From: Symsagittifera roscoffensis
Lineage: Eukaryota; Xenacoelomorpha; Acoela; Convolutidae
Assembly: GCF_963678635.1 (NCBI RefSeq)
Contig: NC_087067.1
Location: 13,122,844 to 13,186,843 of the forward strand
Length of the DNA stretch: 64,000 nucleotides
Direction of reading: 5' to 3'
In this document: piece by piece, positions 11,893 to 23,531 of the stretch
How positions within the stretch are numbered: position 1 is the first letter of the stretch
How the letters are laid out: every line of letters starts with the position of its first letter
Translations under genes and position numbers: made by a program
The notes under the pieces: model-generated
Told to the model about the DNA's origin: nothing
What the model saw: only the letters and a program-made list of their open reading frames with translations
The model's database searches: none

Positions 11893-12473
11893 TGAAAGCT
11901 CTAAGTGACCGAAGAAAAACTAAGCCAGGGTTTCAACCAAAGCAAAAGTCGCCGTTACAAGTCTAAGTTTTTAGAAAACACAACTTCTGTATATTTTTAA
12001 AAGAAAACTGCTGCTTCTGAAAAAAAATTCCTCCAAAATTTTAGCTGAATTCTCTTGTCCGACAGTTCTCTTTCTTTTCCTACTTTTTTGTTCAGTAAGA
12101 GGTATCTTTTTGCGAGACCCTAATTAGGAAGGAAATCTTGTTGAAAAATGTAAGAAAACATTTGGGACTTAGAACTAACTCAAACTGAAAACTTCGACTT
12201 TCAGTTTAGTGTTTTTTGACTGACTACTAGCAAACAAATTTGCGGCTTTTTATAAACCAAAGCTTAGTCGAGCCAGTAATACTGCTCAACTACTTTAAAA
12301 ACTGTTTGGCAAATGTTAGAAGCAAAAAAAACACATGAAGAAAACACTTGATCAGGTTTAGTTTCATTGATCATCATCCAATCATGATAATCGTATTTAA
12401 CCATTGAAAAAAAAATTTGATGCCAAATATACGTCTAACCTACATTCAAAAAATGAAAAAAAAACTTCTTATC

Positions 12474-12555
12474 CGCTGCGAGAAGGGTTCAAACCTACGC
12501 GGCAAAATCCCATAGGATTTCAAGTCGAACGCCTTAATCACTTGGCCATTACAGC
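12474..12555 (-). pseudogene. tRNA-Ser pseudogene
   Basis: Identical in sequence to the degenerate copy at 2384-2465; B box and several stems are spoiled. Confidence 0.8.
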
Positions 12556-12790
12556 TGAACATTCACAGTGCAAGAAGAAATATTAACCCAGATATTTCCA
12601 TCATTCTAAAGTCTGGAACGATCTAGATGTTTGTTTTGAAAAAACAAATCCAAAACTTTCAATAAGATGAACTCAACTCAACTTCAAGGCTAAACTGCAC
12701 CTGCCCACTTTTTGTCCAAAAATTTGCGTTCACAGATTAATTTCAGCCTGGAGCGAAACAACTAAGAACATCAACATTCATGCATATAAA

Positions 12791-13990
12791 AACCAACATC
12801 TTTTGAAAATCTAGGAGAAAAAGTTTTAATCAGGGCATTGACATTGGAAGTCAGAAAAGATGTTTTTATCTTAGGTCATATCCTCAATGTGCAGATTAAT
12901 GAAAAAATTTGAAGGCTATAGTGATGTAGTATGATGCCGTTTATATTCTGCAGTGAGTCGATATGACGCGGATAAAAGTAATTTCGTGCATTTTGTAAAT
13001 TCTGTTCGATGACACTGTACCAATTTCACGAACACTGCGAGATTCAATGAGGACATTGACCGGACTGTCCGGGGAGTATGTGACATTCGACCAGAATGGA
13101 CAAAATGCAGATTCAACAGAGTCGAAATTTTAGCAGCTAACCTTCCGAATTGACGGTTTTAAGAGATTAACAACGTTATGGGGACGATTAGTCAAACGGT
13201 GAACGTCAAGATATTCTGGTATTTTGAAATTTTAAAAATTCGAAGTGATGACTTAATAATTCTGAGAAGCGTCAAAAGCGGCCATTTTGGAAGAAAGCCA
13301 GAATAAAAACACAACAACATCAGTTGCGTAGGCGATAACGACGAGAATTGTGATTGGAAAACAACAACAAATTGCAGAAGTAGCAGAGACCGTTCCGATT
13401 TGCAACTATTGTGTCGCTACAATAGTTGCAAGGCCGTTGCGAACAACGGTGAAGGGTGGAAGACAGCCTTCCGGAAGGAAGATAAGGGTCTTATTTCCCC
13501 GGATTCAAGAATCCGGAGGGGTCTCGGGATTGGAACTTATATCATTTTATACAAACTTTTAGCTTCCCTATTATGTCCTGAATTGAATTTAATTAACATC
13601 TGAATTCATTTTGCTAGGATGAGAAGCTAGGAGTTGGGGGAAGGGGTTGATCCATCTTCGATGGAGATGATGATTTTTATCTACTGAACAAAAACAATAA
13701 TAATTCAATAAATAGTAGTAGCCCTGTTTTTAGGAGTGACCTCGTGGTCTGGGCATACTGAGACCCAGCCATGAGCTCACTGTTTCTGCATGTAATCTAG
13801 TTAATTTGAGTGTTTTGACCGAAGCCGAAAGCAGTAACGTTTTTGTCGACCCGATGTTAGAAAGACCACCAAAAGAACTGGCTTGGTAGAGAAGGTGAAA
13901 AGCATGTAGAGCTCTGTTTAGACGTTGGCCAGTCGTCTTAGAAACTAGCTTTATTTTCCGTCGATATTTATCTTCCGGGCGAATGTTACA
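12791..13990 (+). repeat. 5' LTR, copy B
   Basis: Differs from the 3' LTR by about fourteen substitutions, one single-base indel and one 8-base indel by my reading, that is near 99% identity. The left junction is the AACCAAC string shared with host repeat sequence; the right end is TGTTACA followed by the leader. Confidence 0.75.
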
Positions 13991-16969
13991 TAGATGTTTT
14001 TATGGCGCTCCTGGGTGTTAATCTTTTTTAACATCATGACCAGCAGAACCGTTAATGAGCACTCCGCGCCGAGCGGATGCACACATTAACGCCCTTAATA
14101 GGCCTAAACCGCCGGTGCAGAAGGTTAGTTAGGAACGCGGAAGCCTTCCGGATTACCGTGAATAGATTTTTAACCTAGTTAAGACCGAAAATTCACGAAC
14201 CAGGAAGGGTGGGGGGATCGGCCATCCCCTCGTTCCCTGAGAGGTTTGTGACCAAAAACACTTAAAGATATATATAAAACCAAACAAAAAGTAGTATATT
14301 AGCCAAGAAAAACAAAAAACAAAAAATAACCGAAAAAACCAAAAACAGTAAAAAAAAAAGTAAAAAAAAATCAGTAGAAATCATCCCCCCCGACAAGATG
14401 TGTTCCGACCCCCCGTTTGTTGTTGATAGATATATTGTTGTTACAGGCATTTATATCAGTCAGGATCGTTACGATCAATTTTGTGGCCCGTTTGTGAGGC
14501 TTGTACTGTAGGGTTATTTGAGCATTTAAGCACGTTAATGATAAATTGCGCTCAATCCGGAAGGGTCTGCTGATTTGCGCTCAATCCGGAGGGTCTTGGG
14601 AGAAGACTGATCCGGCAAGCAGTACAAGGAGCAACAAGAAAGGGCTCAACGACAACAACAATCGACTGTTGGGTATCGTTAACAAGTTTTGTATCCCTTT
14701 TGGTACAAAAATTAGGATAGTAATCTGTGGGGGGCTCGACAGTGCTGCACTGTAGTGACCCTTCACCGAACTGCGAATATCCGAGTTAAGCACCTTAATT
14801 CGGATATTAAACAAACCCGGAGGGGTATATTATTACTTATATAGCCTATATTAATACTCCTATATCGTTTTTCAGAGAAAAACACAGAAAACAGACCGGT
14901 TTTTAGGGTCAAAATAGCGATATTTTAATCCCCCCACAAATCGCGATTTTTGAGATATCGATAATTTTGAAACGGAAAAAAGCGCTAGATTAGTGTGTTA
15001 CATCGTAACTGCACTACTATAATAGATAGAACCGGTTAAGTTTAGTTCGGAAGTGGTTGGAACTATTTTGGAACCAAAAACCGAATTTTCGTGATTTTTG
15101 AAGAAACGGAACATTATAAATTCAGAAAATTTTTTGAAATTTTTGAGTTGGGGCAGTAAAAATAGTTGTTCGGACAACGTCCACTAATGAATCTACAAGT
15201 TTTAAAACCCGCTACCCGAAAGCCTTCCGAGTTGCAGAGAGATCGAACTTAACGTGTTTGATTTGGTGGATTCATCAATCCGGAGGGGTACAGGTAACAT
15301 AGTTTTTCGCAAACTTTTTCAACTAAAGCGTTTTAGATCGGGTTTTTTGCACTGAACTAGAAGAGTATAGGCCTTCTGAGCTCGGATCAATAATTTTTAG
15401 GTCGAAAAGAACAGAATTGCGGAAAAAGTTAGGCGGAACCTATAAGAGAGAAATTTCTTGACTTAAGAAAAAAGACGTTTTGGTTAATAACTTTGGAACT
15501 ACTGGGCAGATCCAGTTGATCTAGTTCCAATAGATCAGAAATTAGCTGAGCTTACTGATAGGAACAAAAGTTTTTCGAAAAAAGAAGCGTGAAAATTTTT
15601 TGAGATTGTTTTTAACAAATTCACCAATTTGAAGGGGGGTACCCTCACGTTTTATAATTTTTTTTTAGGAAAGCCCTTACACCCCTACCAAAATGTAATA
15701 GCGGTTGAAAAAGTACCTTTAGGCTCTTCTAGACGAAAAGGGAAAGCTAAAGGCTCAAGAAAACCTTAATCGAGCCGAAGTTAGGCTAGCGATAAGACAC
15801 TTCACCGTTAGCGTGAATTATCAAATAAGAGGTTTAACTTCAATCCGGAAGGGTCTAGGAAAAGATCACATACCCTTCCTAGTTAATTTAAAAAGCATAA
15901 TAGCATCGGAGAACGTATCCGGAGGGGTATAGGTTGAAAATAAAGGAAATCTTCGAAAAGCTACTTTTACAAAACCAGAGGGCTCCCAATCCGGATGGGT
16001 ACAAATTTTTTCAAATTCGGAGGGGTCCCAATCCGGAGGGGTCTTGTTTTCACAAAACCGGAGGGGTCCCAATCCAGAGGGGTCTTATATTTGCTAACTC
16101 AGAGGGGTCCCAATCCGGAGGGGTCTAAATTTTGCCAATCCGGAGGGGTCTCAGTTTTGCCAATCCGGAAGGGTCCTATTTTTGCCAATCCGGAGGGGTA
16201 TTATTTTATTAAAGGACTTAGGTAAACAGAAGAAAGACTACAGTGAGAGGTATTAGGTTATTAGCAGACAGGCTAGGAATCAGTGACTGCACTGGTAACT
16301 TGCTTTCAATAAAGACCAGACCAAAACAAAACAGGTCCGAACTCGGATATTCGCGACACTAAGTCTAAACTAAAAGGAGCGTAATTAATTGGTGTGGATT
16401 GAAACCCAATACGTTTTTGTGAAAAGTGACTGCCCTGAGGATTTTAGTAGGTCTAGCTCGGGCAGTCCAAAAGCAGATAGGTAACACAGTACTCGGTGGG
16501 TGCAATAGACGCCCACTTGAGAAAATTACTGCCTTCAAAGTTTTGTCTGTTTGGTGCAGCACCAAGGAGGGAAAGCTTTTTCTTTAAAATATAAGTTCGA
16601 CTATTGTACTGCGACCGACTGAAAGTACCACACACATACGTTTTTCATAGAGGTAATCTTATTCTGTAAGAAATTTTTTTTTGATTTTAAATCAATATAA
16701 TTTGGGCTTGATTAGGTAGTGAGTACACTACCTTTTAAATTGACTGATATCATCATATTGTGCTAGTACTCAAATCTTAGGACCGATAATCGGTTAGTGT
16801 GAATAAATCAGATACAAGCTGTACTCTGATAACATACAGGGATTCGTGGTCACTATTTAATAGAACCTTGTGAAATTTATTGTGTTGTGTCATAATTATT
16901 GATAGTCAAACTATAAGGTCACTAGCAATCGAATTGAGTGTATAGGCATTAAGAAGTGACAAATTGAGA
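13991..16969 (+). other. Retroelement leader, copy B
   Basis: Collinear with the copy A leader with scattered indels. It contains the left breakpoint of the 5,992-bp duplication at about 15575 (TTCGAAAAAAGAAGCG). No coding frame; dispersed CCGGAGGGGT motifs. Confidence 0.6.
15983..16203 (+). repeat. Cluster of CCGGAGGGGT motifs, copy B
   Basis: Same arrangement as in copy A, with one motif restored to the consensus (CTCAGAGGGGTCCC where copy A has CTCAGAGGTGTCCC). Confidence 0.75.
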
Positions 16970-17530
16970 ATGAGTCTAGACAAGTCAAGGATACCTAAAC
17001 GAGGTAATAGCTCTAGGAAATTCATACCTAAAAAGCAAAGAAAAACAATGACCGACCCTTTTGTGGATCGGATCAAACGAGCCCGGACCGACAAAGGGGA
17101 GACGGTTTCAGGCAGAATGGTTGAAACTAGGAGTCAGAAATCCTCAGAAGAACGAAAAGCTATGTTAGAAGTGGAGGTCCATACGGACCAGGCCATGAAT
17201 GAGAACCAGGAAGTACATGGACCGGAGGGGAGAGGCAGAAGGCAGGCGAGTGAACCTACTCCGGTAGAACAAGGCCATGATTTTGCCACTTCCACCGGCG
17301 GGACATTGGACCGAGAGGAGATGTCGGAACTGTCCGACATCTCAACTGAAATAGTGGCAACTAGAAGATCCCCAACAGACAACACCATGATGGCAGGCGG
17401 GACTGAGAAACAAACAACGTCTTCATCGTTCTCAGAAAGAATGAGAAACACCTTAGGAAACATTTTTCCATTCACTATGGGAGTGGGCACAGGAAAAGAA
17501 GGTGAATCCCAGGAGGAAGAAGAGGATTAA
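16970..17530 (+). CDS. gag: gag N-terminal segment, copy B
   Basis: Opening segment of the structural polyprotein: about 186 residues, basic at the start (KKQRKTM), then acidic and Ser/Thr-rich, with no recognised domain. It ends at TAA (17528-17530) in the same frame as the next 847-codon gag segment, nine bases on. Either the stop is a shared lesion or Gag starts again downstream. An upstream TTG extends the frame by two codons; I prefer the ATG. Confidence 0.6.
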   Translation: MSLDKSRIPKRGNSSRKFIPKKQRKTMTDPFVDRIKRARTDKGETVSGRMVETRSQKSSEERKAMLEVEVHTDQAMNENQEVHGPEGRGRRQASEPTPVEQGHDFATSTGGTLDREEMSELSDISTEIVATRRSPTDNTMMAGGTEKQTTSSSFSERMRNTLGNIFPFTMGVGTGKEGESQEEEED

Positions 17531-17539
17531 GACGAGCAA

Positions 17540-20083
17540 GTGGATTTTGGATCTCAAGTCAGCCTCAATAGTTCGACCCAGGGGAATGAGGCATACGTCG
17601 AAAGAGAGACTGGAACCATGGACAAATTTGGTGTGGTGAGAACGATAAGCAAAGATGCAAACACACCAGGCCAGTCGAGAGGCTTAGCGATTATGACAAA
17701 TTCAGAGCCGCGAACTGGGGAGAGTAGAAACAAAGGGCTAGGCAACGCATTGGCGGATCCTGAAGTGGATAATGAAAAGACATCGAGTCAGAAAGTAAAA
17801 GCCCGAATCTCGACCAGCACGAAGCTACCTGGGACCGACAGGGCGACACCGCCACTAGTGACGCCACTCGTAGATAACGGGGCAGCATTAGAAGAATCCT
17901 TGAACAACATAGTGGGCAGTATAGGAGAACAAAACGAACAGATGTCCTTAAGAATGAGTGAACTAGAAAGAGCAGTTCACATTAAGAGAGAAAGTCTACG
18001 GGAAGAAATAAACCGCAATAGACAAGAAGTTGGTAGGAGCGAAAAACGCTTGAAAGAAAGAACGGACGAGCACATAGCGAAGAACTTGTTGCGAATGACA
18101 AGAGAAGCGGAGCAGAGAGAGTTACGCTTAAGAGACGACATGGAGAAGTTAAGAATTCAGCAAGAGCAGTCTCTTGGGACTCTTGACACAAAGATAGATG
18201 CGATGATGGAGAGGCGAACTCAGGCTATCATGGATAGGTTGGAAGGGCTACTAGGCAGCAAGAGTGGACCAAAAGAAGGGGAACCGAACTCGGGAGGTCC
18301 CAGCAGGGAGCCGAAGGTGAACTTCAATGACCATCAAAGGAGGAGGACATATGGATCTACTAGAGGTAGGGGCAGTTCATCAGACTACGCCACAAGGGAT
18401 AATAGAACATGGGGCCCGAACAGTAGAGCAAGTTCAACGGGGAACAGACAGACCTCTAAAGAACGACCGACGCAAGGCACACATGCGACTGGGAGAGGTA
18501 ATTCCCGTAACAGGAGACATGCGAGCCCAGGGAGGAGTCATGTGGGCCAAGGGGGAAACACTCACGGCGATTCGGATTGCAGGGATGCACCGAATACAGA
18601 GCCTTTGACAAGGTGTGATGGCACTCAGGCGGGGCACTCGAGAGATGCCACGGCAATGGCCACAGCCTTTGAACCCCTAAACAGGTCTTTAGAGACATTC
18701 CTTACAAGATTATCCAAAACCAATGAACACAGTGAGAAGTCCAGAAGAGTCTTTAAGAAACCAAGATGCTACAAAGACGAATCTGATGGCTGTATTGATA
18801 CCTGGATAGAGGTAATGAAACTGCATTTCGAGGAAGAGGACTTGTCGGATAGACAAGAATGCAGTGCGCTCACCAGTAACTTGGAAGGGACAGCCCTGAA
18901 CTGTGTCATGGCCACGAAGCAATATCAGCGTGACACAGCCGAGAAAATCTTCGAAACCTTGTTAAACCGTTTTGGATCAGGGGTGCAGGGGCACCAAGCG
19001 ATGATGCGCTTCGAGAAACGGAGGCAACGAGAAGATGAAACGATAGACAAGTTTCTAGATGACTTGGAAATGTTGAGAAGACGCAGCCAACCGGATGAGT
19101 CTAACCGAAGGATGAACTTGGCAGTAGCCTCAAAATTCATCGATGGTGTGAAGAATGATGAACTTCGAACAATGCTAGCAACTCATTACACACCACTATC
19201 AACCAATGCGCCAACACCAGAGGAGTTGAGGCTCAAGTCAAAAGAATATCTTTTGTTGAAACCTCCTTCGAGATCTGGATACTATAAGAACAATTATGGC
19301 AATTTTAACAACGGACCAGCAAACCAAGGGAACAACTGGTACAAACCGAGGGATGATATGGACAAGAGACGCTCTTGTGCCAATTGCAGTTCAACGGACC
19401 ATCTTGTGTCAGCATGCCCAACTTACAAACAAGGCATGAAGGCAATAGGCTTTAGCCTCGAGGACGAAGATGCGTCAGAAGTTGACCATGAGGATTTCAT
19501 GACAGGAGTAATTGCAAAATTCGGCCCGAGGTGTTTCTCTTGCAACTTGGAAGGTCATTTTAAATCAGATTGTCCGCAATTCTGGGATACAGTGGCAGAC
19601 ATCAAGCATCCAAGGCATGAGGAAGCTTTAACAGGAGTGAAAGCCAGCAAGGCTCGCCTGCTGAGTGAAGCGGAGGCGCGCAGAAAAGACAAACCGCAAG
19701 AGCTGGCGACGAAGAAAATGCAAGCGGTAACTGAAGAGACACGTGAACCGGAACCAGTGACTGCGGCCGATGACTTCAAGATTGATTATAGGGCAGCCGC
19801 GAGGGATGCTCTAAATAGAGTGCAGCAGGAACTGGTGACAAAAGAGATCGAACAAAAAGTGAAACTCGAACTGGAGAATGAGAAACTACAGGAGCAACTG
19901 AATACCTTCGAAGCAACGGAGGTCGAGGAGACTAAAGCACCAAGCAGTTTGAGCATGAAACTTAATGTGATCTCCGGTCAGAGGTTCGGCATGGTGCCAC
20001 AAGGGAGCAAGATACAGTCAATAATCTCAGTGACTGGACACAAAGTAATCAGAAATCTGAGAGATCATCCGAGTTCACTTTGA
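17540..20083 (+). CDS. gag: gag polyprotein with two zinc knuckles, copy B
   Basis: 847 codons open from the codon GTG just past the shared TAA. In order: coiled coil at about residues 120-240; Arg/Gly-rich basic stretch about 275-350; a retrotransposon capsid-like region about 400-560 (ending near MLATHYTPLSTNAPTPEEL); CCHC zinc knuckles at about 611 (CANCSSTDHLVSAC) and 664 (CFSCNLEGHFKSDC), both with C-x2-C-x4-H-x4-C spacing; and a second coiled coil near 750-800. By family, it packages element RNA into cytoplasmic particles. It terminates in TGATG, where the next frame's ATG overlaps the stop. This and its twin in copy C are the best preserved parts of the element. Confidence 0.85.
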   Translation: MDFGSQVSLNSSTQGNEAYVERETGTMDKFGVVRTISKDANTPGQSRGLAIMTNSEPRTGESRNKGLGNALADPEVDNEKTSSQKVKARISTSTKLPGTDRATPPLVTPLVDNGAALEESLNNIVGSIGEQNEQMSLRMSELERAVHIKRESLREEINRNRQEVGRSEKRLKERTDEHIAKNLLRMTREAEQRELRLRDDMEKLRIQQEQSLGTLDTKIDAMMERRTQAIMDRLEGLLGSKSGPKEGEPNSGGPSREPKVNFNDHQRRRTYGSTRGRGSSSDYATRDNRTWGPNSRASSTGNRQTSKERPTQGTHATGRGNSRNRRHASPGRSHVGQGGNTHGDSDCRDAPNTEPLTRCDGTQAGHSRDATAMATAFEPLNRSLETFLTRLSKTNEHSEKSRRVFKKPRCYKDESDGCIDTWIEVMKLHFEEEDLSDRQECSALTSNLEGTALNCVMATKQYQRDTAEKIFETLLNRFGSGVQGHQAMMRFEKRRQREDETIDKFLDDLEMLRRRSQPDESNRRMNLAVASKFIDGVKNDELRTMLATHYTPLSTNAPTPEELRLKSKEYLLLKPPSRSGYYKNNYGNFNNGPANQGNNWYKPRDDMDKRRSCANCSSTDHLVSACPTYKQGMKAIGFSLEDEDASEVDHEDFMTGVIAKFGPRCFSCNLEGHFKSDCPQFWDTVADIKHPRHEEALTGVKASKARLLSEAEARRKDKPQELATKKMQAVTEETREPEPVTAADDFKIDYRAAARDALNRVQQELVTKEIEQKVKLELENEKLQEQLNTFEATEVEETKAPSSLSMKLNVISGQRFGMVPQGSKIQSIISVTGHKVIRNLRDHPSSL

Positions 20084-20757
20084 TGCATTTGGACACATAT
20101 GCAGATTATCTGAGGCAGGTGGAGCCACGCACTGAGTCGAGAGCTGTGCGAGCACTACTAACAACGGGTGGCCCTTGAATAAAGAAACTTCATGGACGCT
20201 ACCTGGAAGTCTATGGACCGTATCAAGTGATGCTGAACGTGGATGGAATCAGTATCTACACTAGGACATTTGTTACAACAGATAGTGACCAAATAGGGCA
20301 GATCTATTTGGGTGAGGAGGAACTCAAAGTCCGCATGATAAGCCAAGACGCCAGGATGGAACAAGATGCAGTACACATTGGGTATGAAACAGATATGACC
20401 GCACATCTGCTCGACACCAACGGGAAGCAAATCGGAGTCACAGGGCTTCTGGTCACAGGAGCAGTAGTGAGTGTGATGCCGATAAAAAATTGGGAAAGAA
20501 TGGGCTTCACGAGGGATGATCTAATTCCAACAAATCTCCGACTGGCCGCCGCCAATCGAGGAGCGATTTACGTAGCCGGAAGAACACCAATAACGGTTCT
20601 CCACATGGGAGGACGGGATCTTTGGATGAGCTTCCGGGTTGTAGAGAATTTGGACAACGCCGACCATTTCATCTTGGGCAGAGATTTCGTCAGGAATTTT
20701 GACGTGATGATTGACTTGAACAACGGTCTGATACGGATTAGAAACCAATTATGTTAA
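20083..20757 (+). CDS. pro: Retroelement aspartic protease region, copy B (inactive site)
   Basis: The frame starts at the ATG overlapping the gag stop, is broken by TGA at 20176-20178, and is then open to TAA at 20755. A retropepsin-like fold is recognisable from the flap-side sequence LLVTGAVVSVMP and the later HFILGRDFVRNFDV, which fits the usual ILGxDF ending. The catalytic triplet is VTG instead of DTG (codon GTC), so the active-site Asp is lost. The same change is in copy C. The enzyme of the family cleaves Gag and Pol; this one could not. Confidence 0.7.
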
Positions 20758-20836
20758 GAACCGGAAGTATGTTAAGAAACCAATTAATAGGATAATAACA
20801 GACGAAAACAAGGTACCAATTTTTTTAGATAGAAAA

Positions 20837-21532
20837 GTGAAACTACAGCCAGGACAGGCTGTGGTGGCAATTTTTAGAATGAGAAATTTAAATTCGTTAA
20901 GCGATAGTAAACAGGTTTGTTTAGTACCGAATCCAAATAGTCAGAGTTCGGTGATTTTAGGCCGGAGCTTCTCGGTAACGCGAAACGGACTGTGTGTCAG
21001 TGTGTTATTGAACACACTGGACACCACGGTTTCAATCCAGCGTGGAAAGAAGCTTGGTTACGCTTTGCCGATGAAGACCGACTATGAGGAGACACAAAAC
21101 TTGAAGAAACATAGTGTGAAAGACTGTCCTTATCATGCCAAAAAAGATAAAATTTTAAGGAGGATTAATGAATTAAAATCTATTCATAAATTGTTTTCAA
21201 TGAAATCCGAAACGGACGACGGCTTATCGAGCTGCTCGAATTTTCCGGAACGCCCCTCGTCATATGAACTAGAATCTGACCAACCGGTTTTGCCAGAGAT
21301 AGAACATTCAAAAGGGAAAATAGGTGAGGGAAATTTCGAAAAATTGTGGGACCTCTTAAATCGGAACGCAGATGTATTTTCAAAACATAAGGCGGATATC
21401 GGTTGCTGTAATTTCGTCGAACACGAAATCGAACTTGAAGAAGGCGCCATTCCCCATAGGGAAGGCGCAAGACGAATGCCGCCACACAATTCGGAAGCGT
21501 GCCGAGCGGAAATAGAAATGTTGCTCGAATAA
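20837..21532 (+). pseudogene. Pol N-terminal segment before RT, copy B, cut by duplication junction
   Basis: 231 codons covering the linker between protease and RT, ending in the stretch that precedes the RT fingers (IELEEGAIPHREGARRMPP). A TAA follows at 21530. The sequence leaves the element's normal order at 21560, so RT itself is absent from this copy. It is in another frame than the protease. Confidence 0.65.
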
Positions 21533-21547
21533 GACATGATAGAACTT

Positions 21548-21569
21548 TCTAAATCGCCATTCTAAATCG
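21548..21569. other. Duplication junction with templated filler
   Basis: Copy B ends at CTAAATCGCCAT (21560). The next bases, TCTAAATCG, repeat 21548-21556 and then join the leader at CGAAAAAAGAAGCG (15576 equivalent) with a 3-base TCG overlap. The unduplicated continuation is seen at 27551. Confidence 0.8.
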
Positions 21570-22961
21570 AAAAAAGAAGCGTGAAAATTTTTTGAGATTG
21601 TTTTTAACAAATTCACCAATTTGAAGGGGGGTACCCTCACGTTTTATAATTTTTTTTTAGGAAAGCCCTTACACCCCTACCAAAATGTAATAGCGGTTGA
21701 AAAAGTACCTTTAGGCTCTTCTAGACGAAAAGGGAAAGCTAAAGGCTCAAGAAAACCTTAATCGAGCCGAAGTTAGGCTAGCGATAAGACACTTCACCGT
21801 TAGCGTGAATTATCAAATAAGAGGTTTAACTTCAATCCGGAAGGGTCTAGGAAAAGATCACATACCCTTCCTAGTTAATTTAAAAAGCATAATAGCATCG
21901 GAGAACGTATCCGGAGGGGTATAGGTTGAAAATAAAGGAAATCTTCGAAAAGCTACTTTTACAAAACCAGAGGGCTCCCAATCCGGATGGGTACAAATTT
22001 TTTCAAATTCGGAGGGGTCCCAATCCGGAGGGGTCTTGTTTTCACAAAACCGGAGGGGTCCCAATCCAGAGGGGTCTTATATTTGCTAACTCAGAGGGGT
22101 CCCAATCCGGAGGGGTCTAAATTTTGCCAATCCGGAGGGGTCTCAGTTTTGCCAATCCGGAAGGGTCCTATTTTTGCCAATCCGGAGGGGTATTATTTTA
22201 TTAAAGGACTTAGGTAAACAGAAGAAAGACTACAGTGAGAGGTATTAGGTTATTAGCAGACAGGCTAGGAATCAGTGACTGCACTGGTAACTTGCTTTCA
22301 ATAAAGACCAGACCAAAACAAAACAGGTCCGAACTCGGATATTCGCGACACTAAGTCTAAACTAAAAGGAGCGTAATTAATTGGTGTGGATTGAAACCCA
22401 ATACGTTTTTGTGAAAAGTGACTGCCCTGAGGATTTTAGTAGGTCTAGCTCGGGCAGTCCAAAAGCAGATAGGTAACACAGTACTCGGTGGGTGCAATAG
22501 ACGCCCACTTGAGAAAATTACTGCCTTCAAAGTTTTGTCTGTTTGGTGCAGCACCAAGGAGGGAAAGCTTTTTCTTTAAAATATAAGTTCGACTATTGTA
22601 CTGCGACCGACTGAAAGTACCACACACATACGTTTTTCATAGAGGTAATCTTATTCTGTAAGAAATTTTTTTTTGATTTTAAATCAATATAATTTGGGCT
22701 TGATTAGGTAGTGAGTACACTACCTTTTAAATTGACTGATATCATCATATTGTGCTAGTACTCAAATCTTAGGACCGATAATCGGTTAGTGTGAATAAAT
22801 CAGATACAAGCTGTACTCTGATAACATACAGGGATTCGTGGTCACTATTTAATAGAACCTTGTGAAATTTATTGTGTTGTGTCATAATTATTGATAGTCA
22901 AACTATAAGGTCACTAGCAATCGAATTGAGTGTATAGGCATTAAGAAGTGACAAATTGAGA
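21568..22961 (+). other. Retroelement leader fragment, copy C
   Basis: Right-hand 1.4 kb of the leader, repeating 15576-16969 at an offset of exactly 5,992 with almost no change. It starts inside the leader, with no LTR. It contains the third CCGGAGGGGT cluster (21975-22195). Confidence 0.75.
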
Positions 22962-23522
22962 ATGAGTCTAGACAAGTCAAGGATACCTAAACGAGGTAAT
23001 AGCTCTAGGAAATTCATACCTAAAAAGCAAAGAAAAACAATGACCGACCCTTTTGTGGATCGGATCAAACGAGCCCGGACCGACAAAGGGGAGACGGTTT
23101 CAGGCAGAATGGTTGAAACTAGGAGTCAGAAATCCTCAGAAGAACGAAAAGCTATGTTAGAAGTGGAGGTCCATACGGACCAGGCCATGAATGAGAACCA
23201 GGAAGTACATGGACCGGAGGGGAGAGGCAGAAGGCAGGCGAGTGAACCTACTCCGGTAGAACAAGGCCATGATTTTGCCACTTCCACCGGCGGGACATTG
23301 GACCGAGAGGAGATGTCGGAACTGTCCGACATCTCAACTGAAATAGTGGCAACTAGAAGATCCCCAACAGACAACACCATGATGGCAGGCGGGACTGAGA
23401 AACAAACAACGTCTTCATCGTTCTCAGAAAGAATGAGAAACACCTTAGGAAACATTTTTCCATTCACTATGGGAGTGGGCACAGGAAAAGAAGGTGAATC
23501 CCAGGAGGAAGAAGAGGATTAA
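22962..23522 (+). CDS. gag: gag N-terminal segment, copy C
   Basis: Translates identically to copy B's segment, with the same terminal TAA in frame with the following gag. No LTR promoter lies directly upstream of this copy, so it would be transcribed only by read-through from copy B. Confidence 0.55.
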   Translation: MSLDKSRIPKRGNSSRKFIPKKQRKTMTDPFVDRIKRARTDKGETVSGRMVETRSQKSSEERKAMLEVEVHTDQAMNENQEVHGPEGRGRRQASEPTPVEQGHDFATSTGGTLDREEMSELSDISTEIVATRRSPTDNTMMAGGTEKQTTSSSFSERMRNTLGNIFPFTMGVGTGKEGESQEEEED

Positions 23523-23531
23523 GACGAGCAA

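Larger units (their letters stand above)
8650..12790. repeat. tRNA-Ser tandem array, segment II
   Basis: Six units with tRNA starts 707, 695, 690, 691 and 663 bp apart. The last four correspond to segment I; the first two have no partner inside the window because that copy lies to the left. The left edge is the junction with truncated gag (filler GTAAAGG, then AATCTTGTTGAAAAGAG of the unit). Between the last tRNA pseudogene and 12790 is the unit's right flank, without genes. Confidence 0.9.

Noticed and set aside
1-12790. CRISPR-like array, suggested by regular repeats
   Set aside because: The repeats are about 690-bp tandem units with tRNA genes, not short direct repeats with unique spacers, in a eukaryotic context.
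8650-12790. tRNA-derived SINE family instead of tRNA genes
   Set aside because: Units are head-to-tail with full-length flanks of identical extent, no poly(A) tails and no target duplications, and the best copies keep perfect tRNA stems.
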